Positions 27,878-35,969 of a DNA stretch of 64,000 nt are shown here, piece after piece (positions within the stretch are counted from its first letter, which is position 1; every line of letters starts with the position of its first letter). This DNA comes from Aalborgiella sp040079635 (lineage in GTDB: Bacteria > Pseudomonadota > Gammaproteobacteria > Burkholderiales > Burkholderiaceae_C): the NCBI GenBank assembly GCA_040079635.1, contig JBEBJY010000002.1, positions 1 through 64,000 on the forward strand. The letters run 5' to 3'. The notes under the pieces were generated by a model. It did not search any database and was not told where the DNA came from. It saw nothing but the letters and a program-made list of their open reading frames with translations. The position numbers were made by a program, and so were the translations under genes.

Positions 27878-28516
27878 CTATGTACCTGTATTTGGAGCTA
27901 AGTCGAATTGCTCAGCTTCCATGCGCCTGCGTCGTTCATCGATCAATTCACCTTCAAAAATCCAATAATCTGAGCCACTTGCTGCGGGAGTTTTGTAACC
28001 CATACTGTGCAATACCTTAAGTGCAGCAGCGGATAGGCTGAGTATTTCTTCTTGATATTTGACTTTGCTTCCCTCAACAACTATCCCAGTAATTTCCTCA
28101 TCTCGTGAAAATGTCAATATTGATCCTGGGTGTATGCCTAAAGCCTCTAAATTAACTCTTGGTCTCCTAGATTTAGCTTTATCAAGTGCATGCTGTTCTT
28201 CTTCGTCAACAATAGCGCTTCCTGGCGTAACTTCCTTGAAATCGCCGATGCTAATTGCGAGTACGACTTTTTCAGGGTCAACATGAAAGAATTCCCTTTT
28301 CGGATTGACTCGAAATTCACCAAAAAGCTGATGCAAAGTCTTTTCCAGTTTTATGCAATTTGTAACCTCAGCGGCAAAATAACATTCAAATGGAAGAGGG
28401 ACGCCACTGTGCGCACTGAGACTGGCCATACGAGCTTCCACGCTATCACTGGTACGACCGATTTTCACGTAGCTAGGCATAGCTTCGTTTGTAAGTAGGT
28501 AAATTATTTCAGCCAT
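27878..28516 (-). CDS. GIY-YIG nuclease-family protein with RAMA-like C-terminus
   Basis: 212 aa. Residues ~1-95 resemble the T5orf172/GIY-YIG nuclease fold: IIYLLTNEAMPSYVKIGRTS gives the YLL...YVKIG pair, with catalytic Arg in RTSDSVEARM and Glu in the KREFFHV region. Residues ~120-200 (LEALGIHPGSILTFSRDEEI, VKYQEEILSLSAAALKVL, SDYWIFEGELI) resemble the RAMA domain found with restriction-modification enzymes. The predicted role is DNA binding and cleavage or repair, perhaps defence. It lies 16 bp after the 88-aa gene and is AT-richer than its neighbours, within a repeat-bracketed islet. Confidence 0.78.
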   Translation of the reverse strand: MAEIIYLLTNEAMPSYVKIGRTSDSVEARMASLSAHSGVPLPFECYFAAEVTNCIKLEKTLHQLFGEFRVNPKREFFHVDPEKVVLAISIGDFKEVTPGSAIVDEEEQHALDKAKSRRPRVNLEALGIHPGSILTFSRDEEITGIVVEGSKVKYQEEILSLSAAALKVLHSMGYKTPAASGSDYWIFEGELIDERRRRMEAEQFDLAPNTGT

Positions 28517-28532
28517 GTTTTATCAAGTGTTA

Positions 28533-28799
28533 TCAATCAGAAAAATGAGCGTGAATAGCTGAAAGCGGCAAGCGGATATGTAAATCTTCTGATTCGCCCA
28601 ATACCCCCGCACGTTGGTCTTCTTCAGATAACCATGCAGGTAAGACGGAAAACTCAAGATGCATTGCCGCATCAGTAGTCTCAAAAGTTCCTTCTTGTAT
28701 GTCTTTTATGAATTTTTTTCGAAGTTTCTCTGGAATATAGAAATTCAGATTAATTTTGTCACCACTTGGTCGAATATAAATTTCGATTGCTTCGCTCAT
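28533..28799 (-). CDS. Hypothetical 88-aa protein of the islet
   Basis: The protein opens MSEAIEIYIRPSGDKINLNF, followed by a basic KLRKKFIKDIQ segment and an acidic, hydrophobic tail (LPLSAIHAHFSD). No family is recognised. It is the first gene of a two-gene unit with the GIY-YIG/RAMA protein, suggesting a partner or regulator. Its upstream region is only ~35 bp before element copy 8, so the promoter probably overlaps the repeat. Confidence 0.65.
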   Translation of the reverse strand: MSEAIEIYIRPSGDKINLNFYIPEKLRKKFIKDIQEGTFETTDAAMHLEFSVLPAWLSEEDQRAGVLGESEDLHIRLPLSAIHAHFSD

Positions 28800-28837
28800 T
28801 GTTTAGCCTTTGTATTTATCTGCAATAAGAAGGGCGT

Positions 28838-28895
28838 AAATTGGCATCTATCCGGCGTATTAATTGCCTAATAAGCTATTAAATGTATAGCAAAA
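28838..28895 (+). repeat. Dispersed palindromic element, copy 8 (right flank of islet)
   Basis: AAATTGGCATCTATCCGGCG, ATTAATTGCCTAA, then AGCTATTAAATGTATAGC. It is a direct-orientation twin of copy 7, between the 88-aa gene's promoter side and the darP stop. Confidence 0.92.
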
Positions 28896-28900
28896 ATAGC

Positions 28901-29548
28901 CTAAAACTGACCTGTTTCAGATGCGTCATCCGCTCTGTCTTCATGCTCCAAACCTTCCCGCACCAGCAAGAAAATCTCCCGATACGCGCGCCCTTGGCGG
29001 TGCGGCGTGCCTACTGGGGCTTTGACCATGGCTTCTTGGTCTTTGCGGGCTTGGCGGATGAGGGCACGGAGTTGTTGGGTATCGGTTTGGGGTTTGATGC
29101 CTATCCAGCGCTGGAAGGCGTCGTCGTTGGCTATCAGGTCGTCGCGCCACTTTTCTGCCACGTGCAGAGCCATTTTGTCGGCGGCGGAGCCTGTGGTTTT
29201 GTTGGTGATGGCTTCTTTGGCGGCCTCAATCATCTCGGGCTCTAGCTTGCGCATCAGCTTGCCGACAAACTGCATCTGGCGGCGGCGGCCTTCAAAGTTG
29301 GTGATGCGGCGGGTTTCGGCTAGGGCGTCCAGCAGTTTTTCGCCCAAACCGACGGCTTCTAGCTGCTCGGCGCTCAAAATGAGCAGACTTTCGCCCAAGG
29401 CCTGTAGTTCGTCGCTTTCGCGTTTGTCGTCAGTGCGGCTGGTTTCGTGCCGGCCTTTCATCTCGCGTTTGAGCTCTAGGTCAACCGCGCTGTCTTCCGC
29501 GACAAAGTGCCCGTTGACGTAATAACCTTTTTTGAATTTGCCTGCCAT
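28901..29548 (-). CDS. darP: Ribosome biogenesis factor DarP (YjgA, DUF615)
   Basis: 215-aa all-helical protein that acts in late 50S subunit assembly in E. coli. Family blocks: LKREMKGRHETSRTDDKRESDELQALGESL, RRITNFEGRRRQMQFVGKLMR and the C-terminal ALIRQARKDQ. The ATG at 29548 (MAGKFKKGYY) is the family-like start; an upstream opening to 29593 adds 15 unrelated residues. It is divergent from pmbA, a pairing common in proteobacteria. Confidence 0.92.
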   Translation of the reverse strand: MAGKFKKGYYVNGHFVAEDSAVDLELKREMKGRHETSRTDDKRESDELQALGESLLILSAEQLEAVGLGEKLLDALAETRRITNFEGRRRQMQFVGKLMRKLEPEMIEAAKEAITNKTTGSAADKMALHVAEKWRDDLIANDDAFQRWIGIKPQTDTQQLRALIRQARKDQEAMVKAPVGTPHRQGRAYREIFLLVREGLEHEDRADDASETGQF

Positions 29549-29623
29549 GATTGCGTTTTTCTCTAGTGTCTGAGTGGGTATCTGTGTAAGCAAGTATCAT
29601 AAGCGCTTGGGTAAGTGATTACC

Positions 29624-31048
29624 ATGAACAAACCAATGAAAAACACCGCTTTGAAGACTACTAAAACTGCTAAATCCGCCGTAAAAGACACAGGTTTTGC
29701 CTATTCCCGCCCATTTTTTGAAGATTTGGTAGACAGCGCCATCGCCCACGCCAAGAAAATCGGCGCGACGGATGCGGGCGCGGATGCGTCTGAGGGCTGC
29801 GGTTTGAGCGTCTCGGTTCGCAAGGGCGAGCTGGAAAACGTGGAGCGCAACCGCGATAAATCGCTGGGCGTGACGGTGTATGTGAGGCAACGTCGCGGTA
29901 ACGCTAGCACGTCAGATTTCTCTAAAGCCGCCATTGAGCGCACGGTGCAAGCCGCGTTTGACATTGCCCGCTTCACGGCGGAAGACCCGTTTGCGGCGCT
30001 GCCAGATGAAGCCGATATTGCTACCGAAGCTGAAATTGCCGCCATCAATTTAGACCTGTTTCACCCCTGGGCGGTGACGAGCGAGCAAGCCGCTGCGCTG
30101 GCGCTAGAGTGCGAGGCTGCAGCGCTGAACACAAGCAAACGATTCATCACCAACAGCGAAGGCGCGGGTGTGTCAGCCCAGCAAAGCCATTTTTTCAGTG
30201 CGCACACGCATGGGTTCAGAGGCGGTTACGCCAGCTCGCGCCAGTCGATGTCGGTGTCCCCCATCGCCGGCCGTGGCGACGACATGCAGCGCGACGGCTG
30301 GTACAGCACCGCGCGCAATGTAGACGATTTGGCATCTGCGCAGGCGATTGGTCGCTATGCGGCGCAGCGTGCGTTGAGCCGTTTGAAATCTCGCAAAATT
30401 CCAACGACGGAATGTCCCGTATTGTTTGAATCGCCCGTAGCGGGTGGTTTGTTGGGCGGTTTGGTCAACGCCATCAGCGGTGGGGCTTTGTACCGCAAAA
30501 GCTCGTTTTTACTCGATTCTTTGGGCAAGCAAGTTTTGCCTAAGCACATCAACGTGATGGAAGATCCCTTTGTCCTGCGCGGAAATGGCAGCTCGCCGTT
30601 TGACGACGAAGGCGTGCGCGTCAAAGCGCGGCAGGTCATCAAATCTGGCGTGGTGGAAGGCTATTTTTTAGGCAGCTACAGTGCACGAAAATTGGGCATG
30701 AAAACGACGGGCAACGCCGGTGGTTCGCACAATTTGACGATGACATCGAACCGCACCCAAGCGGGCGACGATTTGGACGAGATGTTGCGCAAACTCGGCA
30801 CGGGTTTGTTTGTGACCGAGATGATGGGCTCAGGCGTCAACGGCGTGACGGGCGACTATTCACGCGGTGCCAGCGGTTTTTGGGTGGAGAAGGGCGTGAT
30901 TGCCTTTCCCGTGCATGAAATCACCATCGCCGGTAACTTCAAAAGCATGCTCAAAGGCATTGAGGCCATTGGGTCGGATACCTATGTGTCTGGCTCGAAA
31001 ACCATGGGTTCGGTGTTGTTGAACCGCATGAAAGTGGCGGGGAGTTGA
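29624..31048 (+). CDS. pmbA: Metalloprotease PmbA (TldE)
   Basis: 474-aa TldD/PmbA-family protein that with TldD degrades or matures small peptides such as microcins and antitoxins. Characteristic segments: SVRKGELENVERNRDKSLGVTVYV, ITNSEGAGVS, VMEDPFVLRGNGSSPFDDEG and GVNGVTGDYSRGASGFWVE. PmbA lacks the metal-binding HExxxH of TldD. The ATG at 29624 was chosen; a GTG at 29615 is possible. tldD is not in this window. Confidence 0.94.
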   Translation: MNKPMKNTALKTTKTAKSAVKDTGFAYSRPFFEDLVDSAIAHAKKIGATDAGADASEGCGLSVSVRKGELENVERNRDKSLGVTVYVRQRRGNASTSDFSKAAIERTVQAAFDIARFTAEDPFAALPDEADIATEAEIAAINLDLFHPWAVTSEQAAALALECEAAALNTSKRFITNSEGAGVSAQQSHFFSAHTHGFRGGYASSRQSMSVSPIAGRGDDMQRDGWYSTARNVDDLASAQAIGRYAAQRALSRLKSRKIPTTECPVLFESPVAGGLLGGLVNAISGGALYRKSSFLLDSLGKQVLPKHINVMEDPFVLRGNGSSPFDDEGVRVKARQVIKSGVVEGYFLGSYSARKLGMKTTGNAGGSHNLTMTSNRTQAGDDLDEMLRKLGTGLFVTEMMGSGVNGVTGDYSRGASGFWVEKGVIAFPVHEITIAGNFKSMLKGIEAIGSDTYVSGSKTMGSVLLNRMKVAGS

Positions 31049-31166
31049 TTTACGGCAAGTAAATCGCTAAAAAAGCGTCTTTTAATGCGTCTTATCCTAC
31101 AGACGCAGCGCCGCGACGGTTCTAGACTGGCAGTTTGGAATCAATGGCGCTCATTAGCGCTTTAAC

Positions 31167-32162
31167 ATGAAATACAAAGATTACTACGCTGTGCTGGGCG
31201 TACCGCGAGACGTTGATTTAGATCAGATCAAAAAAGCGTACCGCAAATTGGCGCGTCAGTATCACCCTGATGTGTCCAAAGAACCCAATGCCGAAGCGCA
31301 ATTCAAAGAAGCGGGCGAAGCCTACGCTACGCTGAAAGATGCAGAAAAGCGGGCGGCGTATGACCAACTTGGTAAACAACCCATAGGCGAGGAATTCTCA
31401 CCGCCGCCACAGTGGCGGCAAGAGTATGGCGGTGGCAGCTACGGCAATGCGAACGGTGCATCTTTTGACGACATCGATTTGTCCGACTGGTTCGCAGCCA
31501 TGGGGCGCGGTCGCGCTGGCGATCCAAGAAGTGCGCAGCGTGAGTCTATGCCTATGCACGGCAGAGATTACGAAAACACCGTTCACATCAAGTTAGAAGA
31601 CGCGCATCGCGGCACCAAAATGAACTTGGAATTGGCGGACGACAAGGGCAGCCGCAGCTTAGAAGTGACGATTCCTGCAGGCGTACGCGCGGGGCAAAAA
31701 CTACGTCTCCGTGGCAAAGGCGGGAAAGGACGCAACGGCGGTGCGGACGGCGATATCTACCTACACATCGCCCTGCTGCCACACCCTATCTTCAGAACAG
31801 ATGGCCATGATTTGTACTTTGATTTGGCACTTACCCCGTGGGAAGCTGCGCTGGGAGCCGAGGTGCAAGTGCCGACCTTGGATGAGCCTGTGCTGCTGAC
31901 CGTACCCGCAGGCACGCGCGCTGGCCGCAAGCTACGCCTGCGAGGTCGCGGTTTGTCGAATGGCTCCAAAGTGGTGGAGGGCGACGATACCAAAAAAGGT
32001 CGTGGCGATGTTTACGCATTGGTGCACATTGACATACCAGCCACGTTGACAGACCGCGAGCGGGAGTTGTACCAAGAGTTAGCGAATTTGTCGACATTCA
32101 ACCCGCGCAAAAGCTCAAGCGCACCGTACAAGGAGAGTCAGCATGGCACAACAACAAGTTGA
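31167..32162 (+). CDS. cbpA: Curved DNA-binding protein / DnaJ-class co-chaperone CbpA
   Basis: 331-aa type II J-domain protein. The J-domain is at residues 1-70 with HPD in ARQYHPDVSKE. A Gly-rich linker (GGGSYGNANG) and two C-terminal substrate-binding beta domains follow (VTIPAGVRAGQKLRLRGKGG and its repeat TVPAGTRAGRKLRLRGRG). The zinc-finger of DnaJ is missing, which fits CbpA/DjlA-like helpers of DnaK. It overlaps the modulator gene by 20 bp. Confidence 0.92.
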   Translation: MKYKDYYAVLGVPRDVDLDQIKKAYRKLARQYHPDVSKEPNAEAQFKEAGEAYATLKDAEKRAAYDQLGKQPIGEEFSPPPQWRQEYGGGSYGNANGASFDDIDLSDWFAAMGRGRAGDPRSAQRESMPMHGRDYENTVHIKLEDAHRGTKMNLELADDKGSRSLEVTIPAGVRAGQKLRLRGKGGKGRNGGADGDIYLHIALLPHPIFRTDGHDLYFDLALTPWEAALGAEVQVPTLDEPVLLTVPAGTRAGRKLRLRGRGLSNGSKVVEGDDTKKGRGDVYALVHIDIPATLTDRERELYQELANLSTFNPRKSSSAPYKESQHGTTTS

Positions 32163-32514
32163 ATGGATGTGGCTGGATGCCACGGAAACCGTGACGATTT
32201 CTGAGCTGTCACGCTGCTGCGGTATGAGCACGTTGGAGCTGGATGAACTGGTGGATTACAACGCGCTTCCAGCGCTGCCACCCGCTCCGTCCGAATCGCC
32301 CTTGATGTTTGAGCGCCTGTTTAGCGCCGAGTGGGTCACGCCCCTTCGTGAAGTGGGCAAGATGCGGCAAGATTACGATTTGGACCTATTCACAGTGGCG
32401 ATGCTGCTCAGTCATCTTAATCGTATCGAGGTGCTTGAGAAGAAAGTGCGAAACCTACAGGCTCACATGCCTACGCATTGGGAGTATTCGTTAGCGGCAG
32501 ATGGAATCATCTGA
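32143..32514 (+). CDS. cbpM: Chaperone modulator CbpM
   Basis: 123-aa MerR-like helical protein. The N-terminal EWMWLDATETVTISELSRCCGMSTLELDELVDYNAL is the CbpM fold, and a long helix DLFTVAMLLSHLNRIEVLEKKVRNLQ follows. It binds the J-domain of CbpA and inhibits both co-chaperone and DNA-binding activity. AAGGAG precedes the ATG, within cbpA. The 20-bp overlap suggests coupled synthesis. Confidence 0.88.
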   Translation: MAQQQVEWMWLDATETVTISELSRCCGMSTLELDELVDYNALPALPPAPSESPLMFERLFSAEWVTPLREVGKMRQDYDLDLFTVAMLLSHLNRIEVLEKKVRNLQAHMPTHWEYSLAADGII

Positions 32515-32525
32515 TTCAAAGACTC

Positions 32526-32972
32526 TCAGTTTGCCAGCGCAGCCTTCACTGCTGCTGAGACTTGCCCCATCTCGGCCTTGCCAGCTAGTTGCGCCTTAGC
32601 CGCGCCCATCACTTTGCCCATGTCGCCAGGACCTGCTGCTCCAAGCGTGGCAACGATGGCTTTGACGGCGGCTAGCACTTCATCTGACGTCATGCGCACT
32701 GGCAAGTAGCCTTGCAGCACGGTGATTTCAGCCGCTTCTTTGTCGGCCATGTCCTTACGGTCGGCTTTGGTGAAGGCGTCGATGCTGTCTTTGCGCTGCT
32801 TGATCATTTTGTCGATGATGGCAATGACCATGGTGTCGTCCAACACGACGCGTTCATCCACTTCTTTTTGCTTGCAAGCAGACAAGAGAAGGCGAATCGT
32901 ACCTAAGCGCTCAGCTTCTTTGGCGCGCATGGCGGTTTTCATGTCTTCGGTGATTTGTTCTTTGAGTAGCAT
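32526..32972 (-). CDS. GatB/YqeY domain protein
   Basis: 148-aa helical protein resembling the tRNA-binding C-terminal domain of GatB. Motifs: LKEQITEDMKTAMRAKEAERLGTIR, MIKQRKDSIDAFTKADR and LPVRMTSDEV. It lies directly downstream of rpsU on the same strand, the usual arrangement rpsU-yqeY. A terminator between them limits read-through. The molecular role is unknown. Confidence 0.9.
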   Translation of the reverse strand: MLLKEQITEDMKTAMRAKEAERLGTIRLLLSACKQKEVDERVVLDDTMVIAIIDKMIKQRKDSIDAFTKADRKDMADKEAAEITVLQGYLPVRMTSDEVLAAVKAIVATLGAAGPGDMGKVMGAAKAQLAGKAEMGQVSAAVKAALAN

Positions 32973-33037
32973 CTTGATTTCCTTTTTTTCGAAATACGGT
33001 TAACTTATTCTAGGTTTTTAAAATCGTGTGCGCTAAA

Positions 33038-33071
33038 GTAAAAAAGCCCGCAGACAAAATCTTGCGGGCTT
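33038..33071 (-). terminator. Rho-independent terminator after rpsU
   Basis: On the minus strand, AAGCCCGCA and its complement TGCGGGCTT form a 9-bp stem over a ~10-nt loop, followed by a T run. It lies 50 bp downstream of the rpsU stop and before yqeY. Confidence 0.9.
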
Positions 33072-33120
33072 CTTATGCTGAAAAGCTGTACGATTTAGTA
33101 CACTCTAAAGCGGGTAAGCT

Positions 33121-33333
33121 TTAGTACATTTTCTTAGGCAACTGCATAGCGCGAATACGCTTGTAGTTACGCTTGACAGCAGCAGATTTTTTACGCTTGC
33201 GCTCTGTTGTTGGCTTCTCGTAAAACTCACGAGCGCGCAGGTCAGTCAATAGACCCAATTTCTCGATCTGGCGCTTAAAGCGACGCAGTGCAACATCAAA
33301 CGGCTCATTCTCTTTTAAACGGATAGTGGTCAT
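33121..33333 (-). CDS. rpsU: 30S ribosomal protein S21
   Basis: 70-aa highly basic protein MTTIRLKENEPFDVALRRFK... with the Arg/Lys-rich tail KRNYKRIRAMQLPKKMY. It is a component of the small subunit platform that helps base-pairing of the mRNA Shine-Dalgarno. The start is the ATG at 33333; the open frame to 33411 is non-homologous. The stop is followed by a strong terminator. Confidence 0.97.
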   Translation of the reverse strand: MTTIRLKENEPFDVALRRFKRQIEKLGLLTDLRAREFYEKPTTERKRKKSAAVKRNYKRIRAMQLPKKMY

Positions 33334-33520
33334 GAAATAATAATTTCCGAAAAATAATTGCGCTGGGAAGATCGTGGCCCCGCGCGGGGTATTTGTAGCT
33401 ACACAGAACAATGGCTCATGAGTGCAGCGGTAAAAGTAGGATTATACCCAAATTTTAGGCAACTATCAGCTTCGAAGTCCACGTATGTCTGGGAGGGTGA
33501 ATTTGGGGTACATTTTGCGC

Positions 33521-34606
33521 ATGAACATTGCAAAAACAAAGCCTGCTTCGCCGATTTCTTCAAAGGCCACGCTGCGACTTAGCAAATCAGAGATTGCCTC
33601 TTACATTTTTGCTGCGATAGCGTTGTTTGCGGTTGTGAAGTTTGGTCTTTTGGTGGCTTTGTTCGCGGGATTACTGGTTTATTCCTTGGTGCATTTGCTT
33701 GCACCCGCCATTGAAAAGCGCTACAGCGGCAAAGCATCGCGCACGATTGCCGTGGTTTTGCTCTCGACGGTGATTATTTTGGCAATCAGCGCTGCACTGT
33801 GGGCTACGGTAGTGTTTTTACGCAGCGATGCCAGCAATCTTCAACACTTGCTGCAAAAACTGGCCGACATGATTGAAGCTTCGCGTAGCCAACTACCCCA
33901 GTGGTTGAGTACCTACTTGCCGGACGGTGTGGATGCCCTGCGACAGTGGATGAGCGATTGGCTACGTGAGCACGCGGGCGAAGCAAAAGGCCTTGGCCAG
34001 CAAGCGGGGCACATTGTGGTGCAGCTTATTTTGGGCATGATTATTGGTAGCATGGTGGCATTGAACGACGCTACGAATGATGTTACCTACGACACGACAA
34101 CTGCAGTTCAAATGTATTCAAAACGCCCACTTGCTGATGCCTTAGTTCACCGCGTAGGCAATATGAGCTTGATGTTTCGCAAAATCGTATTCGCGCAGGT
34201 CTACATTTCATCCATCAATACCGTGTTTACTGCGATTTACTTGGTTGTGGTGTTGCCGCTCTTGGGCGTTCATTTGCCACTGACCAAAAGCATGATCGCT
34301 ATCACCTTTCTAGCGGGGTTGATACCTGTGGTGGGAAACATTGTGTCGAACACGGTTATCGTTATCGTGGCACTGTCCTACTCATTGCCTATCGCCGTTG
34401 GCTCATTGGTTTTTATGGTGGTGATTCACAAGCTGGAATACTTTTTGAACGCCCGCATCATCGGCAGCCAAATCAACGCCAAATCGTGGGAAATGCTGAC
34501 GGCTATTTTGGTGATGGAAACGCTGTTTGGCATGCCTGGCGTTGTCGCAGCGCCTGTGTTTTACGCGTATATCAAGAAGGAGTTGATGGATAGAGGGCTG
34601 GTTTAA
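33521..34606 (+). CDS. AI-2E/PerM family membrane transporter
   Basis: 361-aa polytopic protein of the AI-2E (PerM/YdiK/YtvI) family. Hydrophobic segments lie near both ends (ALFAVVKFGLLVALFAGLLVYSLVHLL; AIYLVVVLPLLGVHLP; GLIPVVGNIVSNTVIVIVAL), around a soluble amphipathic region. The family motif GLIPVVGNI is present. It was proposed as an autoinducer-2 exporter or ion transporter; the substrate is unknown. The start at 33521 (MNIAKTK) is preferred to the ATG at 33485. It is convergent with and overlaps by 4 bp the flavoprotein gene. Confidence 0.88.
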   Translation: MNIAKTKPASPISSKATLRLSKSEIASYIFAAIALFAVVKFGLLVALFAGLLVYSLVHLLAPAIEKRYSGKASRTIAVVLLSTVIILAISAALWATVVFLRSDASNLQHLLQKLADMIEASRSQLPQWLSTYLPDGVDALRQWMSDWLREHAGEAKGLGQQAGHIVVQLILGMIIGSMVALNDATNDVTYDTTTAVQMYSKRPLADALVHRVGNMSLMFRKIVFAQVYISSINTVFTAIYLVVVLPLLGVHLPLTKSMIAITFLAGLIPVVGNIVSNTVIVIVALSYSLPIAVGSLVFMVVIHKLEYFLNARIIGSQINAKSWEMLTAILVMETLFGMPGVVAAPVFYAYIKKELMDRGLV

Positions 34607-35931
34607 CTTGTTTCTTCGGTCAATTTTGCTTTCAAACCCTGCGCGCAAGCAAATGCGCTGGCCCAAGCCCATTGAAAGTTATAGCCGCCCAGCCAGCCGG
34701 TCACGTCCAGCACTTCGCCGATGAAATACAGCCTAGGCTGCTTGGATTCCATGGTTTGCGACGACACATCCCGCGTATCAACCCCGCCCAGCGTGACTTC
34801 GGCCTTTTTGTAGCCCTCGGTGCCGGTCGGCGTCAACTCCCAATTCGACAGCCGTTGCGCCAATTGCGTTAAAGCTTTGTCAGGTACGTCGCTCATGGGG
34901 CGTTGCAAGGCTGTATCGGTGCTGGTCCAAGCGTCGGCTAAGCGCGAGGGGACTAGGTTTGCTAGTTCGTTCGTCACTAGTTTGTGGGAGCGTGCTTTGG
35001 ATTGTTGCAAAAGTGCCAAAACGTCAGTATTTGGTGCTAAATTGAGTCTAATTGTACCGTTCTCACGCCAAAAGCTTGAAATCTGCAAAACGGCTGGGCC
35101 GCTCAAACCTTTGTGGGTGAAGAGTAAATCTTCTGAAAAGCTGACTTTTTCGTTTGACTTCGACTTTTTTGTTCCTGTTTCTATGACGACTGGCAGCGCC
35201 AAGCCGGCCAAGTTGGCGTAAGGCAACCACGCATCACCGTCAAACGTTAGTGGCACCAATGCAGGACGTGGCTCGACTAGGCGAAGGTTAAATTGCTTAG
35301 CGATGCGGTAGCCAAAATCGGTTGCGCCAATCTTGGGGATGGATAATCCGCCAGTGGCAACCACGATGCTTGGGGCGTGAATGATGCCAAAATCACTATT
35401 AATTTCATAGCTGCTTAGGCAATTAATACGCCGGCTAGAGTCGTTTTTTGATGTTTCAAAATCGCTATTATTATCATAGCAGTTTACGTCATTTTTCACT
35501 TCATTGAAGCTGATACTCTTCACGCTGCACGGCTGCCAGCGCTGCACGCCGCCAGCCTCGCATTCTTTGAGCAGCATATCGATCAGATCTTGCGCGGAGT
35601 TGTCGCAAAACAGCTGGCCTTTGTGCTTTTCGTGGTGAGCAATGCCGTGTTTGTCCATCAGCGCGATGAAATCACGTGGGGTGTAGCGACTTAAGGCGCT
35701 GCGGCAAAAATGCGGGTTGTCGCTCAAAAAGTTGGCAGGGCTGACGTCTTTGTTGGTGAAATTGGCGCGTCCGCCGCCAGAAATACGTATTTTTTCGGCT
35801 ACTTTATCGCTGTGGTCGATCACCAAGACTTTCAAACCCGCCTGCCCAGCCAACCCAGCGCAGAACAAACCAGCCGCACCTGCGCCTATGACGACGACGT
35901 CAAATTGATGTGATACGTTTGAATTCGTCAT
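34603..35931 (-). CDS. BaiN/HI0933-type FAD-dependent oxidoreductase with repeat-derived insert
   Basis: 442-aa flavoprotein (YhiN family). The N-terminal dinucleotide fold is VVIGAGAAGLFCAGLAGQAG, followed by ISGGGRANFTN. The second FAD block is IVVATGGLSIPKIGATDFGY, and the C-terminal block is GEVLDVTGWLGGYNFQWAWASG-like. Between about residues 145 and 180 an Asn/Ser/Asp-rich insert (VNCYDNNSDFETSKNDSSRR) is encoded by a dispersed-element copy plus a duplicated palindrome. The family's natural reaction is unsettled. Confidence 0.88.
   Translation of the reverse strand: MTNSNVSHQFDVVVIGAGAAGLFCAGLAGQAGLKVLVIDHSDKVAEKIRISGGGRANFTNKDVSPANFLSDNPHFCRSALSRYTPRDFIALMDKHGIAHHEKHKGQLFCDNSAQDLIDMLLKECEAGGVQRWQPCSVKSISFNEVKNDVNCYDNNSDFETSKNDSSRRINCLSSYEINSDFGIIHAPSIVVATGGLSIPKIGATDFGYRIAKQFNLRLVEPRPALVPLTFDGDAWLPYANLAGLALPVVIETGTKKSKSNEKVSFSEDLLFTHKGLSGPAVLQISSFWRENGTIRLNLAPNTDVLALLQQSKARSHKLVTNELANLVPSRLADAWTSTDTALQRPMSDVPDKALTQLAQRLSNWELTPTGTEGYKKAEVTLGGVDTRDVSSQTMESKQPRLYFIGEVLDVTGWLGGYNFQWAWASAFACAQGLKAKLTEETS
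35394..35481 (-). repeat. Dispersed palindromic element, copy 9 (in BaiN-like gene) with extra palindrome
   Basis: Core AGGCAATTAATACGCCGGCTA with the tail CTATTAATTTCATAGC, plus a second tail-like palindrome GCTATTATTATCATAGC at 35464-35480. It is sense to the gene and read as SSRRINCLSSYEI, a frame in which the TAA is not a codon. Confidence 0.87.
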
Positions 35932-35969
35932 AAAAGTATTTAAATGTGCGTAAAAATCACTAAATTTTC

